Source: an uncultured Planctomycetales bacterium
GTDB lineage: Bacteria > Planctomycetota > Planctomycetia > Isosphaerales > Isosphaeraceae
Reading direction: 5' to 3'
NCBI GenBank assembly: GCA_903926465.1
Contig: CAIYJE010000112.1
Location: 1-64,000 of the forward strand
Length of the DNA stretch: 64,000 nucleotides
Shown here: positions 43,194 to 52,444 of the stretch, piece by piece
Layout of the letters: each line of letters opens with the position of its first letter
Numbering within the stretch: position 1 is the first letter of the stretch
Program-made: the position numbers and the translations under genes
The notes under the pieces: model-generated
The model's input: only the letters and a program-made list of their open reading frames with translations
What the model was told of the DNA's origin: nothing
The model's database searches: none

Positions 43194-43380
43194 CGTCCTT
43201 AACTCGCCTCTGGTGCTTTCCTTGGAATGGCCGGCTATTCGCAGAACCCTCAAGGGATCTCCACCGTTTTGCCTTATCGCAGTCGCGGTGAGATTGGTCA
43301 ATGCGGAGTGCCCCGGTCCACCCCTCTGAACGGCCTGATGAAGTGTGTGGGAGTGAACCTGAGCGGCATTACGGGTTGGG

Positions 43381-43425
43381 AAAAAAGAACGCCCGGTCCC
43401 CTCTTGCAAGAGTGAACCGGGCGTT
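43381..43425 (-). terminator. Rho-independent terminator of the EF-G gene
   Basis: AACGCCCGGT (43388-43397) pairs with ACCGGGCGTT (43416-43425). The A-run at 43381-43386 becomes the T-run on the minus strand. It lies 41 bases beyond the EF-G stop. Confidence 0.87.
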
Positions 43426-43465
43426 GGTAGTCAGTTTTGAGGACCAGGAAAGCTCAATTCGCAGG

Positions 43466-45553
43466 TCAGGCCTTGGCCTTGGCGTCTTCCTGAGCTTTCT
43501 TCACAGCCTCTTCCTGCAACCGGGAAGGCATCTTCTGGTACTTGAGGAACTCCATGCTGAATCCGGCTTTGCCCTGCGTCATGCTCCGGAGGTCATTGGA
43601 GTAGCCGAACATTTCCGAGAGAGGGACTTCCGCCAGGATGACGGCAAACCCTTCACGGCTTTCGGTGCCCAAAATCACACCGCGACGGCTGGAGACGTTA
43701 CCCGTGACAGGCCCCTGGAATTCCGTGGGGGTCTCAACTTCGACCTTCATGATAGGTTCCAGCAAGACAGGTTCAGCCTTGCGGAACGTTTCACGGAAGC
43801 AGTCTCGAGCACAGATCTGGAACGCCATGTCGGACGAGTCGACGTCGTGGTACGAACCGTCCTGGAGCACCATCTTGACGCCAAGCACTTCGAACCCAGC
43901 GAGCGGGCCCTTGTAGAGGGAGTCTCTGAACCCCTTCTCAACCGATGGAATGAATTCGTTGGGAATTCGACCGCCGGTGACCTTGTTCTCGAACACGAAT
44001 GGCTCTGGGGCGTCATCTGGCAGTGGTTCCATGAAGCCAACCACGTGGGCGTACTGACCAGAACCACCGGTTTGCTTCCGGTGCTTGTAGTTGTACTCGG
44101 TGTGCTTGGTGGGTGCTTCTCGGTAACTCACCTTGGGCATACCAACCTGGCATTCGACCTTGTACTCACGCTTGATGCGCTCGACATAGATTTCCAGGTG
44201 GAGTTCGCCCATGCCGCTGATGATCGTTTCGCTCGTTTCCTTGTCCTGGTGAACGCGGAACGTTGGGTCTTCACGCATGAAGCGGCTGAGCGCCTTGCCG
44301 AGCTTGTCTTGGTCGGCCCGCTTGGTGGGCGAGATGGCCAGGTCGATCACCGGTTCTGGAGCGAAGATCGATTCCAGAGAGAGGTTGATCGACTCATCGC
44401 AGTAGGTATCGCCTGTGGCCGGTTCAATACCCATCACGGCAACAATGTCGCCGGCGGTGGCGCTATCAATATCTTCTTTTTCGTCGGCATGAACGCGGAG
44501 GATCCGGCTGATCCGGCCCTTCTTCCGCATACGGCTGTTGTAGTAGAACTTACCTTTTTCAAGGGTTCCCTGGTAGATCCGCATGTAGGTGACCTGACCG
44601 AACGGCTCTTCGACCAGCTTGAACGCCATACCGACCAGGGGGTCGGTAGGATCGGTGCTCAGCGGGACCTCGGCCATGTGGTCGTTGTTGTCCTTGGCCA
44701 GCACGCGGCGGTCGAGAGGGCTGGGCAGGTACGAGGCCACGGCGTCCAGCAGGCACTGAACGGCCTTGTTTTTGTAGGCCGAGCCCATCAAGACCGGGCA
44801 GATCTTGTTGGCGACCGTGCCTTGGCGGAGGGCGCTGTGGATGAGCTCCAGGGGAACTTCTTGTTCTTCGAGCAAGAGGCCCATGATTTCGTCGGAAACC
44901 ATGGAGAGTGCCTCGAGCATGGTCTGACGGCCTTCGACGGCGGCGTCCTGGAGTTCGGCTGGAATTGGTTCGCGGCGAACGGTCTCACCCTTGGGGCCAT
45001 CAAAATAGACGGCCTCCATGTTGATCAGGTCAACCACGCCTTCGAAATTGCTTTCAGAACCAATCTGGATCTGAAGCGGAACCGTATTCAGGCCGAGTTT
45101 GCTTCCGAGCTGCTCAATGACCTTATTGGGGTTGGCCCCGGTGCGGTCCATCTTGTTGATGAAGGCAAGCCGTGGCACGTTGTACCGCTTCATCTGGCGG
45201 TCGACGGTGATGGACTGAGACTGCACGCCAGCCACGGCACAGAGAACGAGCACAGCGCCGTCGAGCACTCGGAGCGACCGTTCAACTTCAACGGTGAAGT
45301 CCACGTGGCCAGGCGTATCAATGATGTTGATGAGCGTATCACCCCAAGACACCGTGGTGGCGGCTGAGGTGATGGTAATTCCACGTTCTTTCTCAAGCTC
45401 CATATGGTCCATTTTGGCACCATCGTCGCTCTTGATTTCCTCGATCTTGTGGATTTTCCCGGAGTAGAACAGGACGCGCTCGGTCAGCGTGGTCTTACCC
45501 GAGTCGATGTGGGCCGAGATACCGATATTCCGGACGTTTCGAAGGTCCAACAT
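43466..45553 (-). CDS. fusA: Translation elongation factor G, EF-G1 (mitochondrial-like) type
   Basis: The GTPase that drives ribosomal translocation, 695 residues. The start at 45553 (MLDLRNVRNIG) fits the family; the frame is open for 77 further codons upstream. The G1 loop NIGISAHIDSGKTTLTERVL is the form found in mitochondrial EF-G1 and in the bacterial spdEFG1 group, rather than the AHIDAGKTT form of classical bacterial EF-G. DTPGHVDF (G3) and NKMDRTGANP (G4) are intact. Domain IV contains the SYREAPTKHTEYNYKHRKQT stretch. Organisms with spdEFG1 usually carry a partner EF-G2 elsewhere for ribosome recycling. No str-operon genes adjoin it. Confidence 0.95.
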   Translation of the reverse strand: MLDLRNVRNIGISAHIDSGKTTLTERVLFYSGKIHKIEEIKSDDGAKMDHMELEKERGITITSAATTVSWGDTLINIIDTPGHVDFTVEVERSLRVLDGAVLVLCAVAGVQSQSITVDRQMKRYNVPRLAFINKMDRTGANPNKVIEQLGSKLGLNTVPLQIQIGSESNFEGVVDLINMEAVYFDGPKGETVRREPIPAELQDAAVEGRQTMLEALSMVSDEIMGLLLEEQEVPLELIHSALRQGTVANKICPVLMGSAYKNKAVQCLLDAVASYLPSPLDRRVLAKDNNDHMAEVPLSTDPTDPLVGMAFKLVEEPFGQVTYMRIYQGTLEKGKFYYNSRMRKKGRISRILRVHADEKEDIDSATAGDIVAVMGIEPATGDTYCDESINLSLESIFAPEPVIDLAISPTKRADQDKLGKALSRFMREDPTFRVHQDKETSETIISGMGELHLEIYVERIKREYKVECQVGMPKVSYREAPTKHTEYNYKHRKQTGGSGQYAHVVGFMEPLPDDAPEPFVFENKVTGGRIPNEFIPSVEKGFRDSLYKGPLAGFEVLGVKMVLQDGSYHDVDSSDMAFQICARDCFRETFRKAEPVLLEPIMKVEVETPTEFQGPVTGNVSSRRGVILGTESREGFAVILAEVPLSEMFGYSNDLRSMTQGKAGFSMEFLKYQKMPSRLQEEAVKKAQEDAKAKA

Positions 45554-46078
45554 TGACTCAACGATCCCTGGAGGAACAGCAGGGAGCCTCTCCCTGCCTG
45601 AGCTTTCGATCATCCGTCGCTGTCCATGAGGCGTGGACCAGAAGTTCACCAAAATTGCTTGCACGGCAATGGCGACCCGCACGACGAAACGCGTGAAAAA
45701 GTGATTCTGTTCCGAAAACTCGCGAACGAACACCACAATGCGGAAAAACGCATCCGGCCGACTCACAACACGGAACACTTTCATTCTAAACTAAAAGCCC
45801 CGCCCGGGTCGAGTGGTCAAGCCAACTCTGTTTTCTGTTGACCCCTGTTGGGTCAGGAGTTCGATCAATTTTTGGCAGCTTTGCCCGGGATGGGTCCCTT
45901 GGCCTTACGACTTCGGCCGCCGTCTGAAAACCAGGTCGGGTTTGGAATGCTGGGGTAAGTCTGACGCGATGTTCAGCTTCTAAAGGGTGCCATTTTGCCA
46001 CGGGGTTTGGTATTCTTGGCGACCTAGGTTCCTTTGAATGGCCTACTTCTTGGTCCGGAATTAAGGACTGGGGAATCC
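45554..46078. other. Divergent intergenic region between EF-G and HIT genes
   Basis: About 525 bases that should hold the promoters of the leftward EF-G gene and the rightward HIT-PIN-thioredoxin group. I find no additional gene, repeat or RNA. Open frames here are antisense or N-terminal extensions of the neighbours with no conserved content. Confidence 0.5.
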
Positions 46079-46582
46079 ATGGATCAGATCTGGGCACCCT
46101 GGCGAGCGCAGTATATTCAGGACACGAGCAACCGGCCTCCGACCTCGGGTTGCTTTCTGTGTGACGGGATTGCTGCAGTCGAGCAAGACGACCGGACAAA
46201 TTTGCTGGTCTGGCGGCGGGCGAGATCGGCGGTTTTTCTGAATCGCTATCCCTACAACAATGGGCATTTGCTGGTGGCCCCGCTGGTCCATTGCGGGTCT
46301 TTGGTTGACCTGCATGGGGCCGATTTGCAGGAACCGCTTCAGACATTGCAGGCATGCCTGCCAATTCTGGACCGGTTGCTGAGCCCGGCTGGTTACAATA
46401 TCGGTTTGAATCTTGGGCATGCGGCGGGCGCTGGATTACCGGGGCATTTGCACTGGCACATTGTTCCTCGTTGGGATGGGGATACCAATTTCATGCCGGT
46501 GCTTGGTGGTGCCAAGGTGATTGTGGAGAGCCTGGAGGCGTTCTACGATCGCTTTATTAAGGAGACAGCGGGACTCAGTTGA
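46079..46582 (+). CDS. HIT family nucleotide hydrolase/phosphorylase
   Basis: A cytoplasmic nucleotide-binding protein of 167 residues. The start at 46079 (MDQIWAPWRAQYI) matches the usual N-terminus of this branch; the frame opens 15 codons earlier. A CFLCD zinc-type CxxC lies near residue 29. The histidine triad is GHLHWHIVPRW near residue 122. NRYPYNNGHLLVAP is the conserved substrate-binding segment. Close relatives act on Ap4A or related dinucleotides, but the substrate here is not shown by sequence. It starts a rightward group with the PIN-TRAM and TlpA-like genes. Confidence 0.92.
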   Translation: MDQIWAPWRAQYIQDTSNRPPTSGCFLCDGIAAVEQDDRTNLLVWRRARSAVFLNRYPYNNGHLLVAPLVHCGSLVDLHGADLQEPLQTLQACLPILDRLLSPAGYNIGLNLGHAAGAGLPGHLHWHIVPRWDGDTNFMPVLGGAKVIVESLEAFYDRFIKETAGLS

Positions 46583-46628
46583 GCCATTTTCCTCACCCTG
46601 ACCCCCTTTGTTGAAGGTTTCCGACTCC

Positions 46629-47768
46629 ATGTTGCTTGCGATTGTTCGTGCACTTTTCATTCTTGTTGCGGCTGGACTTGGGGCCAGGATCTACCAGGTC
46701 CTGAGCGCCTCTGGGCAGGCCTCATCGGTTGCCCTCTTTGTAGGGATTCTTCTGCTTGCGGTTGGGGTGGTCGTTATCGACCTCCTGACACCCAAGAAGA
46801 AGATCCAGACGATTTCCGCGGTTTATTTTGGTCTGGTGGTTGGTCTGATTCTGACAAGCCTGCTTCAAATTGCCCTGGAGCCAACGCTGCAAACGCTTGG
46901 GAGTGATCCCGGAATGAATATCCGGCCTCATATCCTTGGTTTGCTCACGATGACAACCTGTTACGCGTGTGTGAGTTTACTGCTGCAAACCAAGGATGAC
47001 TTTCGGTTCATCATCCCGTACGTGGAATTTGCCAGAGAGATCAAGGGGAACCGGCCATTGCTGCTGGATACCTCGGTAATTATTGACGGTCGAATTGCGG
47101 ACGTGGCGGAAGCGAAGGTCATGGATCAACCGATGATCGTCCCGCGGTTTGTGCTTCAAGAACTGCAAGCGGTTGCGGACAGCCAAGATAAACTGCGTCG
47201 CAACCGTGGTCGGCGGGGGCTGGACATTCTGAACCGGCTCCAAAATATGCCGGAAATCGAGGTTCGAATTGAAGACGGTGAGATTCCCGAGATGGCGGGT
47301 GTGCACGGCGTGGATCAGCGGTTGGTTGTGCTAGCCAAGCATCTGGGCGGCAAGGTTGTGACCAATGATTATAACCTGAACAAGATTGCCAAACTTCAGG
47401 GGGTGGATGTCATCAACCTGAATGATTTGGCCAATGCGCTCAAGCCGGTGGTGTTGCCTGGCGAAGCCCTGACCCTGAAGCTGATGAAGCGTGGTGAAGA
47501 GCCTGGGCAGGGGGTTGGCTATCTGGATGACGGCACGATGGTTGTGGTGGAGCAGGGGGGGAATCACCTGGGCGAGATGGTTCGTATGGTGGTGACCAGT
47601 GTGCTTCAAACCAGCGCCGGGCGGATGATCTTTGGTCGGCTAGACCTGCAGCAGGTGCCTGGTGGACCTGGGGGAAGTCGCACGAACATTTCTGGTCTTT
47701 CTGGTGATCAGCCACCCAGGCCCGCAGGCCCGTCCTCCTCGGGCGGCAACAGTTCGCGTTCCAGTTGA
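46629..47768 (+). CDS. PIN-TRAM membrane protein (YacL-like)
   Basis: A membrane-anchored putative RNase of 379 residues. Four hydrophobic helices span about residues 1-125. The PIN domain begins at LLLDTSVIIDGRIADV, whose Asp residues are the metal ligands, continues with PRFVLQELQAVADSQDKLRR and ends with VVTNDYNLNKIA. A TRAM domain (RGEEPGQGVGYLDDGTMVVV) follows. The last 40 residues are Pro/Gly/Ser-rich. ATG 46629 is preferred over upstream TTG codons at 46608. Homologues such as B. subtilis YacL are widespread; their RNA substrate is poorly defined. It follows the HIT gene by 46 bases. Confidence 0.92.
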   Translation: MLLAIVRALFILVAAGLGARIYQVLSASGQASSVALFVGILLLAVGVVVIDLLTPKKKIQTISAVYFGLVVGLILTSLLQIALEPTLQTLGSDPGMNIRPHILGLLTMTTCYACVSLLLQTKDDFRFIIPYVEFAREIKGNRPLLLDTSVIIDGRIADVAEAKVMDQPMIVPRFVLQELQAVADSQDKLRRNRGRRGLDILNRLQNMPEIEVRIEDGEIPEMAGVHGVDQRLVVLAKHLGGKVVTNDYNLNKIAKLQGVDVINLNDLANALKPVVLPGEALTLKLMKRGEEPGQGVGYLDDGTMVVVEQGGNHLGEMVRMVVTSVLQTSAGRMIFGRLDLQQVPGGPGGSRTNISGLSGDQPPRPAGPSSSGGNSSRSS

Positions 47769-47841
47769 TCGTGAGCGCACCGGTTTCCTTGACCCCAAAG
47801 ACTTGAGCCGCCACCCCTGTGGGTTTTTGGAGAAGCTTTTG

Positions 47842-49032
47842 ATGTTGCGCATCCGTTTGGCCGGCCTGATGTTGGTCCTGGTTTCCGCGGCCTGGGCCAC
47901 TCCGGGTCCTTTGCCTGTGGAGGCATGCGGGCTTGATCAGAGCTTTGAAGAGCTGAAGGCCGAGGCCGACGGGGCCCGCAAGAAACTGGTCGAGGATTAC
48001 CAGGAAAAAGTTCGTGCAATTCTGGAGGCCCACGAACGTGCCGTTCGTGAGGCAAAGACGGACGAGGAGAAAGCCCGAGCCGCGTCCATGCCGGCACTTC
48101 CAGCTTTTAGCATAACGCAGGGCCTGGAATCGTTCAGTCCTCGGTTCCTGGACTGGTCCAATAAACACATGGATGACCCCCAGTCATTCGATGCCGCGGT
48201 CATGGCCCTGGAGACAAGCGGCAGGTTAGGCGGAGATGTGCTGGCCTTTGACCGAGCCTTGGAGACATTGCGGACCCGGTTTGCGACCGACTCCCGAATT
48301 CGGCCGGTCTTGAAATCGCTGGGCCGTCAGCATGTGGCAGGTTCTGAGCAATTGCTGAGGGAGGTTGGGGCCCGTCATCCCGACCGGAAAACCCAGGCCC
48401 TGGCGTTCAAGTCACTGGCCAACAGTCTTCGAGCTGGCGTGGCGCTGGCGGAGTTCGCGCGTGGGCCTCATGGAAAATCGGCCATCAAGCAGCTTGGGCA
48501 GAAATATGTGGATGGCGAAATTGCCGGCGTAGACTGGAACCGCCAGGAGGCGGAGAATCTGGAAGCGCTGCTGAGCCGGTCTTATGCGGATGTGCTGCCG
48601 AATCTATCGGTTGGTCAACCGGCGCCAGAAGTGGTCAGTCGTACGGTGGATGGCCAACCGGCCCGTCTCAGTGAGCTCAGGGGCAAGGTGGTGGTTCTGG
48701 ACATCTGGGCCACCTGGTGTGGTCCCTGCGTGGCCATGATCCCTCACGAGCGAGCGATGGTCGAGCGGCTCAAAGACGATCCGTTTGTGCTGGTGAGCAT
48801 CAGTGCGGATGAGGAACTAGAGACGCTCAAGGAATTTCTGGGCAAAGAACCGATGCCCTGGCCTCAGTGGTGGAGCGGCCGGGACGGCGGCATTGTGGAA
48901 GACTGGGACGTGGAGCAGTTTCCTACAACCTACCTGATCGATGCCAAGGGGATCATCCGGTTCAAGGATCTGCGAGACGAGGAGCTGGAAACCGCCGTTC
49001 GCGGGCTCCTGAAGGAAGCCCGCGGCGGTTGA
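47842..49032 (+). CDS. Exported TlpA-like thioredoxin-domain protein
   Basis: An envelope thiol-disulfide protein of 396 residues. It has an N-terminal signal (RLAGLMLVLVSAAWATPGP), then a helical, charged region (about 30-250). The thioredoxin domain runs from about 255 to 392, with PAPEVVSRTVDGQPARLSEL and the active site DIWATWCGPCVAMIPHE. The cis-Pro region is QFPTTYLIDAKG. A GGAG lies 11 bases upstream of the ATG; the open frame begins 60 codons earlier, inside the previous gene. This domain layout is common in planctomycetes. The partner protein is unknown, although the WCGPC motif suggests reducing activity. Confidence 0.9.
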   Translation: MLRIRLAGLMLVLVSAAWATPGPLPVEACGLDQSFEELKAEADGARKKLVEDYQEKVRAILEAHERAVREAKTDEEKARAASMPALPAFSITQGLESFSPRFLDWSNKHMDDPQSFDAAVMALETSGRLGGDVLAFDRALETLRTRFATDSRIRPVLKSLGRQHVAGSEQLLREVGARHPDRKTQALAFKSLANSLRAGVALAEFARGPHGKSAIKQLGQKYVDGEIAGVDWNRQEAENLEALLSRSYADVLPNLSVGQPAPEVVSRTVDGQPARLSELRGKVVVLDIWATWCGPCVAMIPHERAMVERLKDDPFVLVSISADEELETLKEFLGKEPMPWPQWWSGRDGGIVEDWDVEQFPTTYLIDAKGIIRFKDLRDEELETAVRGLLKEARGG

Positions 49033-49117
49033 TGACTGCACGCTCACTTCGTTTTCGGCGGGGCCAGGGTCGGTCCAGTTCGTCCTGCTCTGGAGTTGCG
49101 TGGTTGCTCGTTAGGGC

Positions 49118-49342
49118 TCAGATTGGCCCTTCCCCGGTGGGGGTCGCTTCGTCGTGATTATCCTGCGGTTCGCCATCGTAGGGGGTCTTGCACCAGTGGC
49201 AGATAAGAACGGCCTCGCAGGCGGGACAGAGAACCGCTTCCTCGCACTGCGTGATGGCATCGTACAGTTCGGGCGTGGCCGCCACGAACTCTGCGCCACA
49301 GGCGTTGCAGATCAACGGATTCTCGCAATACGCACATTTCAT
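49118..49342 (-). CDS. Small zinc-ribbon protein (74 residues)
   Basis: The frame encodes four CxxC knuckles in two pairs: MKCAYC and CNACG at the N-terminus, then CPAC and CHWC near residues 48-62. This is the pattern of a double zinc ribbon. The tail is acidic (DNHDEATPTGEGP). The start at 49342 is chosen because the first knuckle begins there; the longer open frame has no meaningful upstream sequence. The function is unknown. It may be transcribed with the chaperone gene upstream (ppiC-like, ends at 49678), although a hairpin lies between them. Confidence 0.7.
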   Translation of the reverse strand: MKCAYCENPLICNACGAEFVAATPELYDAITQCEEAVLCPACEAVLICHWCKTPYDGEPQDNHDEATPTGEGPI

Positions 49343-49677
49343 GGGGTGGATCCGGCGTGAGAGGGTACTGGATCGGACGAAATTTGTTCCGATTTCCAAT
49401 TTTCGCCAAGTCCCCGCGTCTTGCAGGTCGATAAGTAATATACCACCAGCTCGAACGGCCGACTGGAACTCCTCCACCTGGGATTTTGAACCGCGAGCAC
49501 GGGTTTCGAGCGGATGATGGATATAAACCGAGGGGGGCACAACGATTCGCTCGTTACGCCCCCTCGGTTGTTTTTTCGAAGCAGTTTCAAAACCGGAACT
49601 GGCCTTATGTTGGCCGGGTACCAATTCCAGGTTTTGAATCGACCACTAGGTCAGAGTTTTCAAGCCTGTGAACTGGT
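49343..49677. other. Intergenic region between zinc-ribbon and ppiC-like genes
   Basis: 335 bases with no supportable gene. It contains the strong hairpin at 49527-49575 (listed separately), and its left part must hold the promoter of the zinc-ribbon gene if that gene is independently transcribed. Confidence 0.45.
49527..49575. terminator. Strong hairpin, probable bidirectional terminator
   Basis: AACCGAGGGGGGC (49527-49539) pairs with GCCCCCTCGGTT (49558-49569), with an inner ACGA/TCGT stem. On the plus strand a GTTTTTT follows; on the minus strand the tail is TTTATAT. It lies about 100 bases beyond the end of the ppiC-like gene and would also stop plus-strand readthrough from the TlpA-like gene. 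Confidence 0.7.
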
Positions 49678-50979
49678 TCACTTGGCCTGGGGATCCACCT
49701 TGGCCCGTTCGCGGGTTTCAAGGTCGGCTGGGTCCAAATTTCGGGGCGGGGCCACTTTCCCCTTGCTGGCGGCAGCCGTGCTGGCGGCCGTTGACACGCT
49801 TGGCTGAACCGTAGGGGTGCCGGTCTTCGCGGCCCGCTCGGCATCGGCCTTCTGGCCCATCAGCTTCACTTCGCCGTCGACGGGTGGCTTCAGCTCGTTG
49901 TCAGCGGTTTTCACGGAACCGGTCAGCTTGTTCTCAATGGCCGCGGTTCGGCTCATCTCGCTGAACAGCTCTTCCATGTGCTGCTGGATCTTGGATTCGA
50001 AGATCGACTCGCGAATTTGCTTGTCGATGGCTGGGTTGCTGGCGTCATAAGGCTTGGACGGGAGAACCGCTTCACGCTTGACAACCACCCACATCTGGTC
50101 GGTGACCTGGATCGGGCCGGAGATATCTCCATCTTTCGGCTTGTGTTCTGGGTTCTTGTCGTCTGGATCGCCATCGACAAGCTGGGCGAACACCCGGTCT
50201 GACACCTCGCGAGGGTAGCTATGACGAGCAAGCGGACCATTGGTCGGCTTTCCGCCTTCAGCGCGGGTCGCGGGATCGACCGAGTAAGGTGAGGTCCGCG
50301 CCAGGTTCTCGAATCCACCTGGATTTTTCTTGAGGTCTTCCCAGAGCAGCTTGGCATGATCCACGCTGTTGGACATGATCATCCGGTACACCAGCTTGTC
50401 ACCGTACTGCGATTCCAGGGCATCTTTGATGTCCTGATCGGTGATCTGGACCCGAGGCGCGGCCAGCTTGCGCAGGGCCATGGCGGGATAGATGATATCG
50501 CGAGAGTACTGGGCGGGGCTGATGTTCCGCTCCTTGGCCAGGGAGCGGAGCCATTGCTCCTTGCTCACGCCGGCCACAGTCTGAGCCACGCGCTCGATCT
50601 CGGCATCGACTTCGGCAGCGGTGACCTCAATCTTCTTGGCCCGCATCATCTGGTCGATGAGCTTGCGGTTGACCAGAGTTTCCAGGATCTCTTCGCCCTT
50701 GCGGGCAATGCATTCGTCGCTCAGTTGCTGACGGGTGATTGCCTCCCCATTGACCGTGGCCACGGAATCATTGGGGTTGGTGGGAATTCGGACCAGGCGC
50801 GAGCTGGGGGCAGCTTCGGTTTCCTGGGCCTTGGCCTGCGGGGCGGTGGCGGCACCTGCTTTTGCGGCCTGACGTCCAGCCTGGGCAAGAACCATTGGAC
50901 TACCGGCAAGCCCGGTGGTCAGTGCGAGTGCGAGCATGCTAGCCCGACCGCGGTACGCGCTCTGCGTGATTCGTCTCAT
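49678..50979 (-). CDS. SurA/PpiC-like periplasmic peptidyl-prolyl isomerase/chaperone
   Basis: An exported folding factor of 433 residues. It has a signal peptide (LALALTTGLAGSPMVLAQA). A SurA-type N-terminal helical domain (about 70-185) begins with DSVATVNGEAITRQQLSDEC. A parvulin-like region (about 190-310) includes EGGKPTNGPLARHSYPREVS and KDGDISGPIQVTDQMWVVVK. The C-terminal 100 residues are Ala/Lys/Pro-rich. AAGGAGG lies at good spacing upstream of the ATG. With BamA elsewhere in the window this fits outer-membrane protein biogenesis, though catalytic PPIase activity cannot be read from sequence. Confidence 0.87.
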   Translation of the reverse strand: MRRITQSAYRGRASMLALALTTGLAGSPMVLAQAGRQAAKAGAATAPQAKAQETEAAPSSRLVRIPTNPNDSVATVNGEAITRQQLSDECIARKGEEILETLVNRKLIDQMMRAKKIEVTAAEVDAEIERVAQTVAGVSKEQWLRSLAKERNISPAQYSRDIIYPAMALRKLAAPRVQITDQDIKDALESQYGDKLVYRMIMSNSVDHAKLLWEDLKKNPGGFENLARTSPYSVDPATRAEGGKPTNGPLARHSYPREVSDRVFAQLVDGDPDDKNPEHKPKDGDISGPIQVTDQMWVVVKREAVLPSKPYDASNPAIDKQIRESIFESKIQQHMEELFSEMSRTAAIENKLTGSVKTADNELKPPVDGEVKLMGQKADAERAAKTGTPTVQPSVSTAASTAAASKGKVAPPRNLDPADLETRERAKVDPQAK

Positions 50980-51936
50980 GGGTGGTAACCTCCTTGTTTC
51001 TCTTGATGAAAGGAAATTTCCTCAAGTTCCATCCAGAATTGGTCGAAACCTAAACGTTGTTTCAAAAATGGTCAATCTCAATCCGTGAAACCGGAGCAGA
51101 TATGATCTCCTGCGGCTTCATGGATGGGTCAGCGGGATAGGCTGAGCGTTGGAAGTTAAGCGAACCAGACGCTTATGGGATTTGCCCGAGTCATAGGTTT
51201 CTGGCCGCCAGTTGAGCCGGTTGGCCTGCCTTGTCACCTGGTTTGATGGGGTAACAGGTTCGCCTGGACATGCCGTAGCAAACCAGGTTTCTGGGCTGGA
51301 GCCGACTCCTGACCGGTGGGCGGTCATAGCGCAGACCTCAAACCGAGCCCCGAATATTGTGGCGGTTGGAACGGCCTGGGGCAGATGGATGTGAGTCGAT
51401 CCACGTGGACTTGGTAGCTGGAAATCCCTCGTAACCGCCTCTGGGAATGAGACCAGTTGACCGGATTCGGCCAGCTTTCGGGGCCGGCCCTGGCCGAGCT
51501 TGGATTCGTCTGGCGTGGTTTTCTCGCAATTTTCAGCACAAAAGAGTTCAGGGTCGGAAGAAATCTGGCAGGCACGCCGAAGAAGGGGGAATTTGCCGGG
51601 GTTCTGGCTCTGTAAAGGTTGACTTATGGGATGAGAAAGTTCCTGGAAAATAGGCGTATTTGCAAGATGGTTGGCTTTTGGGCTGGGCCCGTGAATTGAT
51701 CTGGAATTGGGGCTGTTTTCAGGCCGAAAAGCTTGCCTTACCACCAGATTTCACCAGTTCCTAGCCTGATTTCTGGGAAAAAATTTCCAGATACCCTGGA
51801 AAGTATCCAATTTTTTTGTATGTTTTGAACGCAATCGTCGATGAGGTTTGATCAAATCGCATCCACCGGTATCAGTGGAGATGCTGGGGATGATGGAAGA
51901 GACAGTCGCCTCAGGACGAGGGAGGGTTTCACGACC
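50980..51936. other. Long intergenic region between ppiC-like and HU genes
   Basis: About 950 bases between divergent genes. A 208-codon open frame on the minus strand (51118-51744) is rich in Pro, Ser, Arg and Thr, has no domain pattern and no ribosome binding site, so I do not call it. Near the HU side a small hairpin (TTCCAG/CTGGAA, 51785-51801) is followed by a T-run, and the area becomes AT-rich, which suits the HU promoter. Confidence 0.5.
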
Positions 51937-52305
51937 ATGGCCAAGAAAGCCGCACCCAAGGCTGCTGCTCCGAAAGTAGTCGTCGACAAATCGGTCAAGA
52001 CCAAGGCCGCAACCAAGGCGGAAATCTACACCGCTCTGGCCGACAAGACCAAGCTGACCAAGAAGCAGGTCGCTTCCGTATTCGACGCCTACGTCGAATG
52101 GACCAAGAAGCAGCTTGCCAAGAAGGGCCCAGGCGCTGCGCTGTTGCCCGGCCTCGGCAAGATCAAGGCGGTTTACAAGCCCGCTACCAAAGAGACCTTG
52201 AAGGACAACCCATTCAAGCCCGGCGAGAAGATGGTGGTGAAGGCCAAGCCTTCCCGCACCAACGTCAAGATCGTGGCGCTGAAGGCTTACAAGGAAGCCC
52301 TCTGA
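51937..52305 (+). CDS. HU-family DNA-binding protein with Ala/Lys/Pro N-terminal tail
   Basis: A nucleoid-associated protein of 122 residues. The first 25 residues (MAKKAAPKAAAPK onwards) form an Ala/Lys/Pro-rich tail not found in E. coli HU. The HU fold follows: helices from ATKAEIYTALADKTKLTKKQ, then LLPGLGKIKAVYKPATKE, with a modified beta-arm (NPFKPGEKMVVKAKPSRTNV) and closing helix IVALKAYKEAL. The arm is less basic than in classical HU. GGGAGGG lies upstream of the ATG at 51937. Planctomycetes often have such tailed HU proteins, which may contribute to their condensed nucleoids (inference). A terminator-like hairpin follows. Confidence 0.92.
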   Translation: MAKKAAPKAAAPKVVVDKSVKTKAATKAEIYTALADKTKLTKKQVASVFDAYVEWTKKQLAKKGPGAALLPGLGKIKAVYKPATKETLKDNPFKPGEKMVVKAKPSRTNVKIVALKAYKEAL

Positions 52306-52332
52306 GGGTTTCTGTCCGTGGATGAACCGAAC

Positions 52333-52373
52333 CAAGCAAGCGACCACGGGGCCTGGCCACGTGGTCGTTTGCT
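52333..52373 (+). terminator. Terminator-like hairpin after the HU gene
   Basis: AAGCAAGCGACCACG pairs with CGTGGTCGTTTGCTT with one mismatch across GGGCCTGGCCA. It starts 28 bases after the HU stop. Only a weak T-rich tail follows, so termination strength is uncertain. Confidence 0.65.
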
Positions 52374-52444
52374 TTCCCGGACGAACGGTTGCCTGGGTCC
52401 AAGGGCCCGACCTACCAGGCAGCCACTCGTCTGCAGATCGAGAT

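Noticed and set aside
43301-45367. 688-codon plus-strand open frame antisense to EF-G
   Set aside because: Lies entirely opposite the EF-G gene and its 5' neighbour; His/Val/Asp-rich composition is what the codon bias of the true gene produces on the other strand.
51118-51744. 208-codon minus-strand open frame between the ppiC-like and HU genes
   Set aside because: Pro/Ser/Arg/Thr-rich composition without domain pattern, no ribosome binding site, and position in a promoter region; likely chance.
51785-51801. Small hairpin plus T-run as a terminator of an unseen plus-strand RNA
   Set aside because: Only a six-base stem, no supportable upstream plus-strand transcript; more likely AT-rich promoter DNA of the HU gene.
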